Assembly (NCBI GenBank): GCA_963989385.1
Contig: OZ022499.1
Coordinates: forward strand, 55,261,437 to 55,325,436
DNA from: Ctena decussata
Taxonomy: Eukaryota; Mollusca; Bivalvia; Lucinida; Lucinidae
Direction: 5' to 3'
DNA: 64,000 nucleotides
This document shows, one piece after another, positions 10,749 to 22,994 of the stretch (position 1 is the stretch's first letter; the number at the start of each line of letters is the position of its first letter). The notes beneath the pieces were generated by a model that saw nothing but the letters and a program-made list of their open reading frames with translations, searched no databases and was not told the origin of the DNA. The translations under genes and the position numbers were made by a program.

Positions 10749-12347
10749 TATTTCCATCTAGACCTCAGATTCATAAAAAGATATTTGTGTGTTAATTTGC
10801 ATTTTTTATCATCTTTTTTAAAAGCTTTAGACAAATTCTTAACAAAATATTGTTCAAAACTCTTCGCTGTTTTCAGTCTACAAAATATGACACGGTGAAT
10901 CAGTTTAGCTCATCCCGGTATTCTCTGAGTGCCTTGAAAATTGACAGCGACTTTGTACTTAATATGAACGATAAATCAGTGATTATACTTTTAAAATGAC
11001 AGTCTTTTTAATTTTAGATTGTATTTATTTTAATGTATTCATAAAATCGCGGGAGTCATCAATGTAAACACGGTAACTGACAGGTTATTTGCGATTAATA
11101 AGTATAATTATTTGTGATATTAGATGCTAAATGATCAAAAAGGTCTCGGTGATCTGATAAAAAGGTTAACAACATTGGTAACAGCATTGGTACATTGGGT
11201 ACAAAATGAAATTATTTCACCATGTCTTACCAAAAGCACAATTTTAACGCCAAAAGTTAGGCAGTTTTAAAAACACGTTAGTACCATCACAGTAGATCTC
11301 ATACTAGCAACCCATTGTTGTCCTCTCAGGCATCAGGGGACAGTTTCGTATTGGCAGTGGTCAGAAAAATCATACTTTTAGATAGAGGGTTAAAAACAGC
11401 ATGGTTGCTCCAATTAAATGAGGTATTTGAATGTTTCTTTAATTTGTAAGCTGGTAGGAAGGTTAGTTATGTCAGCTGGAGAAGGATACGAAACTTTCTG
11501 ATAGCTCCCATGGTCAGGGGAATCTCCAAATTGAAGAGCGGCTTGTCATTGTCACAATAGACGACTTCCTGTTGAAAACAGGCCTGCTTTTCTTTGTGAA
11601 ATATTGAAAAACCTCCATGGTTGTTACCCCATTCGAGAACTGTTTTTCTGTAGGTATGTGTTTGAAGAACAAAAGGGGATATATGCCAACTGGCAGTGTC
11701 TTGCAGGTATTTCTCCAGAATGTGATGTGCTCCTGGTCAGAAGAGCACTTTTTAGCACTAGAAATAGGGTGGGTGGGGTAATGTAAACATTGCAAAGACA
11801 GTTCCTGAGTATGCTGATGCACATGTTTTATGCTTCATTTAGTTTTTATATACAGTGGAAACATATTCAACAAGTGAAATCTTGGCTTGAAGTGCATTTT
11901 ATATGTTTTAGAGTCGCTCAAAAATTGTTTGCGGCAAGGGACAAGAAATGGCAGATTTTACTGTCCCCTGAGGCCTCAGTTTATCCGGCTCCCTTGTTTT
12001 CCTCGATCACGTGGTACATGTCTAAATGACGGTTCACGAAATTTCGTGTCGGTATTCAGACAAAACAGGTAAAAATGTTGATTCTTTTTCCTTAATACCC
12101 TGTCGATTACATGCAATAAAATGCACATACCACCTCATTCGATAAAAACGCCCATCTGGGATTTTTTTCCACGATGTGCAGTTTTTTCCACACAAGTCCG
12201 AGCAAAGTTTTTCAATTTTTGGACTTTTTACTCAATTTCTGCAGAGACGACATTTCCTCAAACTGACACTCTGATTTTACAGGGTGTATTTGTATATACT
12301 GTTATGCATTACTTTGGTTTTATAGATATCATTAGCTTCATACCATT
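10749..12347. other. non-coding stretch, nothing recognised
   Basis: Some frames of 60-100 codons occur near 11514-12072 on both strands, but they overlap one another and carry no domain. I see no repeat family in this 1.6 kb. Confidence 0.35.
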
Positions 12348-12585
12348 TGAGCCGCGACACGTGAAAACCAACAATGTGGTTGTGCGCCCAGCGCAGACTC
12401 GGATCAGCCTGGGCATCCGCCCAGTCTGATCAGAGTCTTCGCTGTCCGCATGAAGGTAACTTAGACCCTTAGCTACCCTTTAAGCGCTTAGTGAAGAGTC
12501 TGATTAGTCTGGCTGGATGCCCAGGCTGATCTGAGTCTGCGCTGGGCGCACAACCACATTGTTGGTTTTCTCGTGTCGTGGCTCA
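12348..12585. repeat. foldback element, family 1, copy 4
   Basis: The ends are TGAGCCGCGACACGTGAAAA and TTCTCGTGTCGTGGCTCA. The centre TTAGACCCTTAGCTACCC is in the forward orientation. The arms match copies 6 (29047) and 7 (35838) in reading CAACAATGTGG rather than CAACAAAGTGG, which suggests subfamilies. Confidence 0.88.
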
Positions 12586-14771
12586 TTTATTGACATTAGT
12601 TCTATCTTTTACAGAGACGACCAATGCCATATACTTACAATGCTTTACTCTGATTTATACAGAAGAATTTAGAAAGACCAGTTCCTTTGCTTTCGATCTG
12701 AGTTTAAAAAGATCAGTTCCATATACTAAAATTTCTTAAGGTAGATAGATATTGAATAAAAATATTTGTGGGGCATTCATTTCATTATACCAGCTGAATA
12801 ACCCAAATGGCTATAAAACATTTGGATAAGAAAAAAAAATCACCGTTTTGTTTTCCTAATAAACAAATTTTTGTATTCCTTCATTCATTTTTACACATTT
12901 TCCATTTAAATTCATGTCGCTAGCTCATGAATGCATTTTCAGTTCTGCAAATCATATAATCTATAATATAGTATAATAATTGAAACAAACTGGTCAAAAA
13001 ATGCAGTTATCTTGATAATAAGTAGTATATTTTTACATTTTTTTTTTAAAAATGCAATAAAATTGAATTTCATGAAAAATGTCATTAAAATATATTCAGT
13101 CGATGGGCATGCAAATTATTTGAATAAAACTTACATTGTATGATACAAGATAAAAAAAAAAAGCACAAAAAACAATTCACCGTTTTGTTTCCTAGAAAAA
13201 CAATGTTTAAGTTAAAAATATGCCCAAAACAGACTGCCCAAATTCTGCACCTGCTGCAAACACGGCCGGCCCTTGTCCTATTATTTATTTTCCTGTTATT
13301 CCGGTTCAACCATAGAGTAATGCCTACAAAAATGCGCTGATGGAATGGAAACCGTGAAGACCTTGATAATTCTGGTTCCTATGAAACAGTATTGAAGTAA
13401 TGGTTGAAGGGGCAGAGCTGGGGACGCCTGCGCTCACGAATCAATTCTTATATGACTTCTATGGATGCTTCGTCACTCGGCTTGCGTCCATAAACATATC
13501 ATCGAAAGATGTCTGTTGCTTGACGAGACCTGCCCATGACCTGGGCCTAGCTCAATTTGGCTGTGCGCGCAGTCGGGATTTTGGAACGTTAATCGAGTGC
13601 TCTGGAACTGTGTCCTGTAACGGTGCGCACTGGTCCATACGACAGCGAGAAGGGTGTGTGGACAGAACAAATAGTCAAAACAAAATGGTGGACAAGCAGA
13701 CGACACAGGAAACTATATAAAGAAGATGTAACTCTAAGCTTGTACGATGAATTTTGAATTGTTTTCCCTTAAAATTCAGATTGCATCACCAAAATGCCGT
13801 CGAAGAGAAGAAAATTTGTGTTCCTCAAAACACCATCATATCATGATTGCTCAATAGCCGTGCATTCGCCACTTTCCTGCTCGTTTGTTATGCTCGATTT
13901 CGGAATTCTGATAGCTGTTCTGGCACAGTGCGCATAGTCCAATCCAGCACGACCCTGCTGTTTCAAACTTTTGAGGTTTAGTGAAACTAAAATAATGTTT
14001 TACAGAAATGCGCGTCTGTCGCACTAAATTCGGTGTAGGTATAGGTATTGATTTCTAAGACTCCGAGTATTGGCAGGGCCTGTTCTCTGAACTTATTGGA
14101 CTCCGTCTCCCCTCCTTACATTTAGCACTTCCTGAACTATGCTTCACAATGTTTGTAACTGCTTTATTTCTACTAGACAGGCCTGTTTCAGGGCTTTTAA
14201 AGTGTCCGCTACCTTTAAAGAATTTATTCATTCGTCTGCCATATGGAGTATGTCCTATCAGAATATTGTAGACAACCTCATTTTTTTCCACAGTCAAACG
14301 AAATCGTGTCTTTTGTTTGTAAGATAATTTATATGTACATATCATTGTAGGTCGGCGAAGTACACTAAAGTCAGGTAAGTTTGAGTTGTCCTGTATCAAG
14401 ATTCTGTGTTGTCTATGCCACTTGAGGGTTCTTGTGTGACATGCGATAACCGCATGTCACACAAAATGAGACAGATAGTCGGCCCTGCTCTTAGCATGTT
14501 ACTGACATGTATCGAGAGTGTAATGAAGTACAAAAAAGTCGGGTAAGTTTAATGGTATACTGTATCAAGATTCTAGAATGCCGGTGCCTTTTTAGGCTTT
14601 TAGTGTCACATGCGATTATCAAGGAGATAAGAAGTTGGCCCTGCTTTCCACGCCCTCTATGACTTAAGTTAACCGTAAGCATGTTACTGACATCTACAAT
14701 CTCGTGCCTTACAGCTTACATTGGATTAAAATGGTAAATATGAGGGGAAATCCTTTATTTACACCATAATT
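12586..14771. other. non-coding stretch, AT-rich, no supported gene
   Basis: A 47-codon frame starting MPSKRRKFVF with good start context (AAAATGCC) opens at 13793 and ends near 13936. It is too short and unsupported to call. Two blocks near 13560-13650 and 13840-13960 are loosely similar (CTCGA, TTGGA or GGAATT, CTGTTCTGG, GTGCGCA). Confidence 0.3.
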
Positions 14772-16682
14772 ATGTCTCCCCCCTTCAGGGTCGGGAGACA
14801 TATTGTTTTTCCTCGGGCGTCTGTCCGTCTGTCCGTCTGTCCGTCCGTCCGTCCGTCCGTCTGTCTGTCACAAATCCTGTCCGTTCTATAACTTGAAAAC
14901 CGCTCAAGCTATATTCGCGAAACTTCATATAAATATCAATCAACATAAGACGACGTGCAGAGTGCAAGAATGGTAACTCTGGCATTTATACTTTTTGAGT
15001 TATTTCCCTTGGAACTTAGTCCATCACAAAATTGTGTTTCAATCGTGTCCGTTCTATAACTTGAAAACCGCTCAAGCTATATTCGCGAATCTTCATATAA
15101 ATATCAATCAACATGAGATGACGTGCAGAGTGCAAGAATGGTAACTCTGGCGTTTATACTTTTTGAGTTATTTCCCTTGGAACTTAGTCCATCACAAAAT
15201 TGTGTTTCAATCGTGTCCGTTCTATAACTTGAAAACCGCTCGAGCTATATTCGCGAAACTTCATATAAATATTAATCAACATGAGGCGACGTGCAGAATG
15301 CAAGAATGGTAACTCTGGCATTTATACTTTTTGAGTTAATTCCCTTGGAACTTAGTCCATCTCAGAATTGTGTTTCAATCGTGTCCGTTCTATAACTTGA
15401 AAACCGCTCAAGCTATATTCGCGAAACTTCATATAAATATTAATCAACATGAGACGACGTGCAGAGTGCAAGAATGGTAACTCTGGCATTTATACTTTTT
15501 GAGTTATTTCCCTTGGAACATAGTCCATCACAAAATTGTGTTTCAATTGTGTCCGCTCTGTAACTTGAAAACTGCTCAAGCTTTATTCACGAAACTTCAT
15601 ACAAATATCAATCAACATGAGGCGATGTGCAGAGTGTACAAATGGTAACTCTGGCATTTATACTTTTTGAGTTATTTCCCTTGGAACTTTGTCCATCACA
15701 AAATTGCGTCTCAGTCGAGTCCGTCTATAACTTTAAAACCATTCAAGCTATATTCATCAAAGTTCATACAAATATCAGTCAACATCAGAGGACGTGCAGA
15801 ATGCACTCTGGCATTTATACTTTTTGAGTTATTTCCCTTGGAACTTTGTCCATCACAAAATTGCGTCTCAGTCGAGTCCGTCTATAACTTTAAAACCATT
15901 CAAGCTATATTCATGAAAGTTCATACAAATGTCAATCAACATCAGACGACGTGCAGAATGCAAGAACCATAACTTTAGCATTTATACTATTTGAGTTATT
16001 TCCCTTAGAACTTTGTCAGTCACAAAATCGTGTCTCAGTTGTGTCTGCTCTATAACTTGAAAACCATTCAAGCTATATTCACGAAACTTCATACAAATAT
16101 CAATCAACATTAGAAGAATTGCATAGTGCAAGAACCATAACTCTTGCATTTATACTTCTTGAGTTATTTTCCTTGGACCTTAGTCAGTCACAAAATCGTG
16201 TCTCAATCGCTTTATTACTTGAAAACCGGACAAGCTATATTCACGAAACTTCATACAAATGTCAGTCAACACTAGACAACCTGCAGAGCACAGCATTTAT
16301 ACTATTTGAGTTATTTCCCTTGGAACTTTGTCATTCACAAAATCCTGTCTCAATCGTCTAAGCTCTATAACTTGAAAACCGTTTAAGCTATATTCATGAA
16401 ACTTCATACAAATATCTGTCAACATATAAATAGACGACGTGCAGAGCACTGTAACTCTTGCATTTATATTTTTTGACAAAAACTAAATATTAATATCAGT
16501 CAACATTACATGACATGCAGAGCATAATAACTATAACTCTTGCATTTATACTTTTTACTTATTATGAATCCCTGCTTCAGGGTAGGGAAACATATTGTTT
16601 TTCCCTTGGCATCTTAATGACTGATCCTTTTGACATCAAAAAGGGGGGAGACATCTGTTTTTTCGTAGGAAAACAATTCTAG
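14772..16682 (+). mobile_element. Helitron/Helentron-like non-autonomous element with 168 bp tandem core (H1)
   Basis: A perfect 14 bp subterminal inverted repeat (ATGTCTCCCCCCTT) occupies 14772-14785 and 16641-16654. Directly after the right copy is a hairpin with stem TGTTTT/AAAACA (16656-16675), then CTAG at 16679-16682, the usual 3' signature of Helitrons. Inside the 5' end is a GTCC/GTCT microsatellite (about 14819-14866). Then come about ten head-to-tail units containing CCGTTCTATAACTTGAAAAC, spaced exactly 168 bp at first (14881, 15049, 15217, 15385, 15553, 15721) and less regular later. This layout matches the bivalve pearl/HINE elements, as I know them. It is non-coding. Confidence 0.78.
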
Positions 16683-18070
16683 TTAAAGTTGGTGACATAG
16701 TCGCATTTACTGCAGTTTATAAATAGATTACTATTATTTTTTTTTATGTTTCTGAAACCAATTGCCAATTGAGTTTGTTCCTCAGTCAAGAACCGTTCGC
16801 CTTTTTATGTTAGAGACACTATAGTTTTGAATAGAATACCTGAATTACTGAAATTATTAAGCCTTGTTAACTTGATAATTATATCATTCTTAAAATGAAA
16901 ATAAGCAAAAAATGAATATTTATGTAGCTCCAAAATGACACTTCAAAAATGCGTGCGACAGTTTTGTTGCTAAAATTATGCATATATGTCTGAAAAATTA
17001 ATTACTGACGGTTGCGTTTACCTCATAATCAGAGTTGTGACACGACAATTTTATTGCGCTGAAAACACTTGATAAATGGAACCGTTTAGAAAATGTAACA
17101 AATATTACTTTATCTGTTTCAAGAATAAAATACTACAGGAAACGTAGCGGTAATGAATAGACTAAATCTTTGTTTTCTCTTGTCTAAAGTTCATAAATTT
17201 AAAAGAAATAATCGTAAATGACATTTACCGACAATAAAAATGTCTCAAATTTAACATGTTTCGGTGTAAATTTACTTAGCGTGACACCACCGTCGTAGGT
17301 ATTTGAATCTGGGCACACACCGCGTATTGCTGACATATCGGACAACATCATTTTCAGAAGAAACGCAGATAGGAGAATGTCTGGTGACAATTCTTACAAG
17401 ATAGTTTTTCTCATTTCATATTAACTTGAGTAATAAGTGATTAATACTACATAGTATTTGTAAGTCCGGTTAGACTTTAATGATATTGTGACTGATGAAA
17501 AGACCTATTAGCTTAAAGTGGTTCCAAGTAACACAGGACGTCCTGGGCCTAGTTGTTCAAAGCATCACTAGCTAAATGAATGCGTTATTTGGGAATCCGT
17601 TAGGTCTCCTAATACACATTGAATCAGGTTTGCTGATAATTTTTGCAGAAAAAAAAATGTCAGGCGCTTTTGCACTGCAGAAGCGTTTGGCATTTTCTCC
17701 GCAAAAATGACATAAGTTTTTCTTTTTTTTTGCGTATAATACGTTTGAAAAAAAATCTGTATCGTTAACTAACGACGTCGTTAGGTTTGATCATCCGTGT
17801 CCAGGGGTACATGTTAAGAATATCCTTAAAGACCCGCCAACAAAATATGCTTAGTACTTGCTTCGTAGATCAAACAGTAATAATCTTTATCGGTCGTCGG
17901 AAATGCAAGTGTACACATACATCTTAAAAACTCAAAGTAGTTTATCAGACGGATGAATACACTTGCAAGGGAAGGAACACTTCCGTTTTCATTTTTGCCA
18001 CTCTTCTCCATGGGGGTAAATTCTTGAAAAATATGGCGACCTACCCATATACCTTACATGCTTATTTCTT
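16683..18070. other. non-coding stretch with one small hairpin
   Basis: There is no gene. An imperfect hairpin at about 17646-17702 pairs AATGTCAGGCGCTTTTGC with AGAAGCGTTTGGCATTTTC. It lies between CTGGGCCTAGTTGTTCAAAG (about 17545) and TAACGACGTCGTTAGG (about 17768), which may be the worn ends of one element. Confidence 0.35.
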
Positions 18071-18074
18071 ACGA

Positions 18075-18260
18075 ATGGGTGGTGGTCCCCACCCATCGAG
18101 GCCCGCAAGACAGATGTGCTGTCTGGTGCCTTTGCGACAGAGATGCTTTAAGTTGTAGGAGGACCTGAGTGTCATTTAGAGGCAACGTATCGACATGACT
18201 GAAACATTGTTCACTGGGACGTCAAACCACTACTCAGCAGCAACAGCAACGAATGTGGTG
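18075..18260 (+). repeat. degenerate SINE core
   Basis: CGACATGACTGAAACATTGT, then GGGACGTCAAACC and AGCAACAGCAAC (about 18190-18255), resembles the SINE core also seen near 830 and 39070. The upstream tRNA-like head is no longer recognisable. Confidence 0.4.
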
Positions 18261-18484
18261 GTGATTGCTGTACATTGAATCCTTTTGGATAATCTTTTTC
18301 CCGTTTTTATTATTATTATTATTTATAGATACATGTTATAAATGTAGAGAACTGAAAAAAAGTCGTATTTGTGCACGTGGGGCCAAGTCGGGGAGGTCGT
18401 AGTTAACAGAAAGTCTCTCAGCTGTCTCGCGCTGCAGCTCGTTTTCGGTAATGGATCTTGGTTAATCGGTGTAATCATCGCTTA

Positions 18485-19411
18485 TGCCCCTATTCCACAC
18501 AGACCACGAGTCCCACGAATCGTCACGAATTGATAAATTTTGAAATTCGTGGCGATTGTAAATTTTCTGGTCCAATTCGTGATGTTCTACGATTCAGATA
18601 CGATACAAGTACGATAGGGTTACGAATATTCGTGGGATTCGACTGGATTCGGCTGGACTCGCACGAATATTGTCAAGAATTCAGTACGATTTACAAGAAT
18701 CTCTTTGGACATACTGCACGAACGTTTAGAATTAGTTACGAATCAGTTAAGAATACGCCGAATACAGTTACGATTCCGGTACGAATAAAACTGAATTCGT
18801 GACTATTCTTGAAGATCCGTGGGATTTTCTCTTAAGATATGTATATAAAGGCCCAAATCCTGGTCAGACCCTTTGCTGTACGCATATATTAAGTATGAGT
18901 AATCACCAAACTATGGCCACAAAATGAAGTCACTACCCACCAGGCACATGACCTCGTAACGACGTCGTACTAAGGTCACTGCAACGTAGTGACGTCTCGT
19001 CGACGTCAGTAAAACGTCAGTTGCCCGCTTGGTAGATACATGTATGCGTCCAGAGTCTTCACTGTGCGCAAATGCGTCAAGGTACACATTCACGAATCAC
19101 CGAATGAGTTGAGAACACCTAAAAACGCCTCCGAATCGATTTCGATTCAGTTACGATGCCTAAGAATGCACTAAGACTGTGTTACGAATTAACTACGAAT
19201 TTTTGGAATCGGGAATTCGTGGCCAAAACTTTGAACAGCTCAAAACTTTTGCCACGAATTCCGGCGATTGCTCAAGAATTGCAAGAACTGACTACGAACA
19301 TGTACGATTTAGTTAAGAACCTCAGGAAGTGATTACGATTCAGCTACGAACTCTAAAATTTCTCAATTCGTGGCGATTCGTGGGATTCGTGGTCTGTGTG
19401 GAATAGGGGCA
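18485..19411. mobile_element. PIF/Harbinger-like element with ACGAATT arrays (element A)
   Basis: The first and last 25 bases are perfect inverted repeats (TGCCCCTATTCCACACAGAC and on). The similarity extends to about 55 bp. TTA flanks both ends (18482-18484, 19412-19414), the 3 bp TWA duplication expected of PIF/Harbinger transposons. Both halves are dense with the word ACGAAT/ATTCGT and the related TACGATT. The middle (about 18840-19090) is ordinary sequence containing GACGTC-rich palindromes. The element has no transposase frame and must move in trans, if at all. Confidence 0.72.
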
Positions 19412-19414
19412 TTA

Positions 19415-19911
19415 GCCAAGTGTCTGAGAGTAGATAATACAATATCTGCAGCTCGTCGCACTTCATGCGAGCACGAGTTTTTAAGAACCCAGTGCCCTTC
19501 AGAATCCGGTAAGTCTGTTATCGTTTTCAACGAGACGGCTTCTTGCCTGGACACGACGAGTAACGGCGGAATTCTTGCATATATCTAACTTACATTTACA
19601 TGCATAAGGCCTATTGAGCGAAAAAGAAAGTAACGATCTAATATATAAAAAGATAAACGCAAAATAACCCATGCGAATACTGAATAAATAAGTGTGATAA
19701 TGAGAATGCATTTAGCAGATCAATTTCGAAGCTGCGCTTATTCTCAACCACAATTTACCTAAAACGTAATTTCATACCTAATCTAGATATGCAGTTATAA
19801 AAGTAGCAACTGAAGCAAGTAAATTTACTCTGTTAATGATGCCTTGACCTTTTAGTCTGTTTTGATAACTAACGTTCCCTTTGAATGCCTCTGTAGCTGT
19901 TAACGTTAAAA
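19415..19911. other. non-coding stretch, nothing recognised
   Basis: Only short overlapping frames are seen, with no repeat family or RNA gene. Confidence 0.35.
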
Positions 19912-20149
19912 GGGCCGGGACACGAGAAAACCAACAAAGTGGCTGTGCGCCTAGCGCAGACTCAGATCAGCCCCGGCATCGGCTAAGTCTGACCAGACTC
20001 TTCGCTAAGCACTTAAAGGTTAGCTAAGGATCTAAGCTACCCCCATGCGGACAGCGAAGACTCTGATCAGACTGGGCGGATGCCCAGGCTGATCTGAATC
20101 TGCGCTGGGCGCACATGCCACTTTGTAAGTTTTGTCGTGTCGCGGCTCA
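19912..20149. repeat. foldback element, family 1, copy 5
   Basis: The left end has decayed (GGGCCGGGACACGAGAAAAC). The right end is intact (TTTTGTCGTGTCGCGGCTCA). The centre GGTTAGCTAAGGATCTAAGC is in reverse orientation. The arms keep GTGCGCCTAGCGCAGACTC. Confidence 0.85.
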
Positions 20150-20482
20150 AATTATGTATCTTTTGCATCTTAAAAGCACGTAGCAAAATGCATAAACTAT
20201 ATTGTAATAGTTGCAAAATTTATTGCAGTAATATAAATATTTCACCATTGAGAATAAGCTATCTTTACTGTAAAAGATGTCGTGAATGGTAGTTTGCGGA
20301 AACGTGTTATTTTCAGACAGCAAATGTTACATTATCGGGCCTCACTCCTTAGTTGGGTACGAACTTACCTGGGTATGCGTTGTGTTTGCGAGCTTATACC
20401 ACGCTTTCCAGAAAACGCCAACTTTAGCACAAACTATTTCACCATGATCAAGGTCTACTCTGATAAGGGTGGTATAAAATAG

Positions 20483-20582
20483 CTATACCATAATTTGTCC
20501 GTCTGTGTGGGAGATAATCCACTCGCTAAAGCGCTAAAGCTCGTGGATTATCACCTCGTACGGGCGGACAAACCATGGTATA
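20483..20582. repeat. foldback hairpin (~40 bp arms)
   Basis: TATACCATAATTTGTCCGTC and GATAATCCAC on the left are answered by GTGGATTATCACCTCG and GGCGGACAAACCATGGTATA on the right. The loop is around GCTAAAGCGCTAAAGC. It is a short non-coding foldback of unknown family. Confidence 0.7.
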
Positions 20583-20831
20583 ACTATTACATATCATACA
20601 GTTTTGCCGGTTTTTAAGGCGGACACCACCGCCACCGCCAACGTTTTGCAACTACCGATCACCACGGTGACCCTGATTCCACTTTTTACAGTTCGGAACA
20701 CCTTTAGTGAGGATTTCCTGGTCTGTTGGATTGAAGAAGTCTGCAGGTCGGAAAACTCGACTGGCTCAGAGTTAAGTATATATACAGCTTTTTGTGTGAC
20801 GATTAAATTCAATTTCTCTGACTGCTCAGTT

Positions 20832-21164
20832 TAGCGGATCGAGTGTTAGCCTTTCGCACATGGGTTCGAGGGTTCGACTCCCACCAGAGGCACATGTCTT
20901 ATTAATTTCTTCAAATGCGGTAGACAGGGAAATCTGCGCCACAGGTGGCCTGGGCTGGAATAGGTGGTACACGGGTGGCGGTCGCTAATTGTATTGTCGC
21001 TGAACGTCGGCAGTTGCGTCGAACTTACCAAAGGCAAAACTGTACATGTGCACTCAACACAGCACACTTCAAGGTGATGTAGCTGCTATGTTTCGTGACC
21101 TTGGACTGTGGCCTCCCTTCACAAGCAAGCCTGGACAAAAATAAATAAATAAATAAATAAAAAT
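20832..21164 (+). repeat. tRNA-derived SINE with (AAAT)n tail
   Basis: A tRNA-like head (GAGTGTTAGCCTTTCGCACA) carries a good B box, GGTTCGACTCC, at 20871-20881. The body runs about 250 bases and ends in an (AAAT) repeat at 21137-21164, the tail expected of a LINE-mobilised SINE. It belongs to a different family from the SINEs at 32576 and 60920. Target duplications were not found. Confidence 0.65.
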
Positions 21165-21252
21165 GTGTATGCATAATTAACTTCCTGGCTCCTCGAAGAA
21201 TGCACTTGCTCAGTATTCTGGAACACCCGATGAGACTAATGTAAATCTGTAA

Positions 21253-22385
21253 AGCCTCGGCCCCACAGAGCTTGCAACTGCATTGCGACTGCTTTGCGAC
21301 TGATTTCGTTTGCGATTGACGCGACCATTGGCTCTGTTTTTCCTCTACAAATACGATCGCCGATCAGTCGCCGTACAATCGGCGATAGCTTTTGCATGCA
21401 GTTGGCGATCAATCGGCGACCTTACTGCAGACCGGCGACAGGTTTGCAACTAGTTTAGGGTGATCGGCGACCAGTCAGCGACCAATCGGCGACCATTCGG
21501 TGACCTTTCGGCGACTGGTTGGAATTGAACGGCCACTGGTCGGAGTCTGACTGTCAACCGTTCTGAGATCATTTTTAAAAAAAATAAATTGTGTTGACAA
21601 GAGTGAAATCATTCCTGTGAAAGTTGCCAACATGATAACATTACAACAGGTTCAGCTGCTTCGCTTGCAACAAAACAATTTGAATGCACCTGTTATGGCT
21701 ATGATGGTGTACAGGCGATTTAGGCGGAGGAGGCGAAGACAGTACCGGATAATAAGACCATGGATTACAAGAAGGTCGTAGTTTGTTGAGATCCATACTT
21801 TGACTGTTGAGACTCCTCATCTGTAGCAGGCGTCCGAACTTCGGGAGTCATTTCTGCTACTTTTGAAAGCTGGTAACAGAATGATGCCAGGATGCGAAGA
21901 CAGCTTTTCTTTGAAGCTGGCACTGCAAACCTTCGGCGATCTATTGGCGTACGCTGCAACCTGTCGGCGACCAATCGCCAATCGGTCGCCAAATAGTCGC
22001 CGTCTCACCAGTGGTCAGTCGCCGATTAGTCGCCGATCAGTCGCCGAACAGTCGCCGACAGATCAGCGATAGGACGCAACAAGGTTGAAAGATTTCAGAG
22101 CAAAAGTGTTGATGAAACGGGTCGGCGACCGATCGGCGACTAAAATAATACGATCGGCGACTCCAGAAAACCATTGCAACCAGTTGGCGATCAAAATCAG
22201 TCGCGGCTAGTCTTTTGTGTATGCTCAAAAGTCTGGCTGCGACTAATTTTGATCGGCGATCGCTTGGCGACCTTGTTGCGACCATTATAAGCCCTTGCCG
22301 CGACCTCTGCAACCTCTCTGCGATTGTCATTTTTTCAGTCGCGGATAGGTCGCGCCGCGATTGCAAGCTCTGTAAGACTGGGGCT
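21253..22385. mobile_element. PIF/Harbinger-like element with CGGCGACC arrays (element B)
   Basis: The ends AGCCTCGGCCCCACAGAGC and CTCTGTAAGACTGGGGCT are imperfect inverted repeats sharing CAGAGCTTGCAA. Flanking triplets are TAA (left) and TTA (right), so a TWA duplication is only approximate. Both flanks of the element are packed with CGGCGACC and TCGCCGA words. The middle third is not array and carries a coding relic at 21632-21781. The architecture is the same as elements A and C but with a different word. The name follows from the relic and the similarity to A and C. Confidence 0.62.
21632..21781 (+). pseudogene. relic of a HARBI1-like transposase N-terminus
   Basis: The 49-codon frame opens MITLQQVQLLRLQQNN and contains YRRFRRRRRRQYRIIRPW and ITRRS before a TAG. 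An arginine-rich stretch followed by an RPW motif and another RR is typical of the region before the DDE nuclease domain in invertebrate HARBI1-like transposases (established family knowledge, recalled, not searched). No DDE nuclease sequence follows, so it is a truncated piece kept inside a non-autonomous element. A minus-strand frame at 21765-21992 may be a second relic, but I cannot name it. Confidence 0.45.
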
Positions 22386-22896
22386 TTAGCAAACACCAAC
22401 AACTAACACCTGATATACTAAGTATTGGAACAGGTAGGTCTGAGCAAACAGTGAGGATCCAAAATCAAACTGTTTTAAAGGACATATACCGTTATTTATT
22501 TATTTACATTAAATAATACTTTTCCGCAAATGACACATGAAACGTCCTTATTGTTGCGAAATAAGCCGACAAGCTACACAGTGGCCACAATAAGAGGAAA
22601 CATAGTCGTGACAACGGCGATTCAACGTCAGCGACAGCAGCATAATCTTGAATGTTGAATGTGTGCCCGCTGGATTTGCTATCCCTGTGTAATTAGCCTT
22701 TTAAAACGGCAACCAGCCAGACCTGCAAAAAAGACTGGAGGGTCGTGATCATAATGGCCGTAAATGGCTCACCTAAGTCTTTATGCTACATTTGGGTGTT
22801 TTAGATTTTTTTGTTGACTTTTTAATTGCCTACATCCACAGAAAATGTGTCACTTGTGTCGAAAATATTGGCCGTACTCGACATACTTGACTTGGC
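22386..22896. other. non-coding stretch, nothing recognised
   Basis: AT-rich sequence with no gene, repeat family or RNA gene seen. Confidence 0.35.
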
Positions 22897-22978
22897 GTTT
22901 CATGCTTCACGATTCTTAGATTGAAGCACTTTTTCTGTGGAAAAAGTGCTTCAAGCTAAGAATCACAAAGCACGAAAC
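22897..22978. repeat. foldback hairpin, 39 bp arms and 4 base loop
   Basis: GTTTCATGCTTCACGATTCT on the left pairs with AGAATCACAAAGCACGAAAC on the right. The inner TTGAAGCACTTTTTC is perfectly matched, leaving a TGTG loop. The arms differ at only a few positions. Confidence 0.8.
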
Positions 22979-22994
22979 ATTTCATGTTCTGTCA

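Noticed and set aside
13793..13936. 47-codon frame MPSKRRKFVF with good start context
   Set aside because: It is too short, with no homologue recognised and no splice or polyadenylation context. It is kept only as a note.
14785..14985. 66-codon minus-strand frame rich in RTDG repeats
   Set aside because: It is the translation of the GTCC microsatellite and the start of the H1 array, so it is not a gene.
14881..16560. Regular repeats with constant spacing that might suggest a CRISPR array
   Set aside because: The whole 168 bp unit is repeated, not a short repeat with unique spacers. The setting is a eukaryotic tandem array inside a mobile element.
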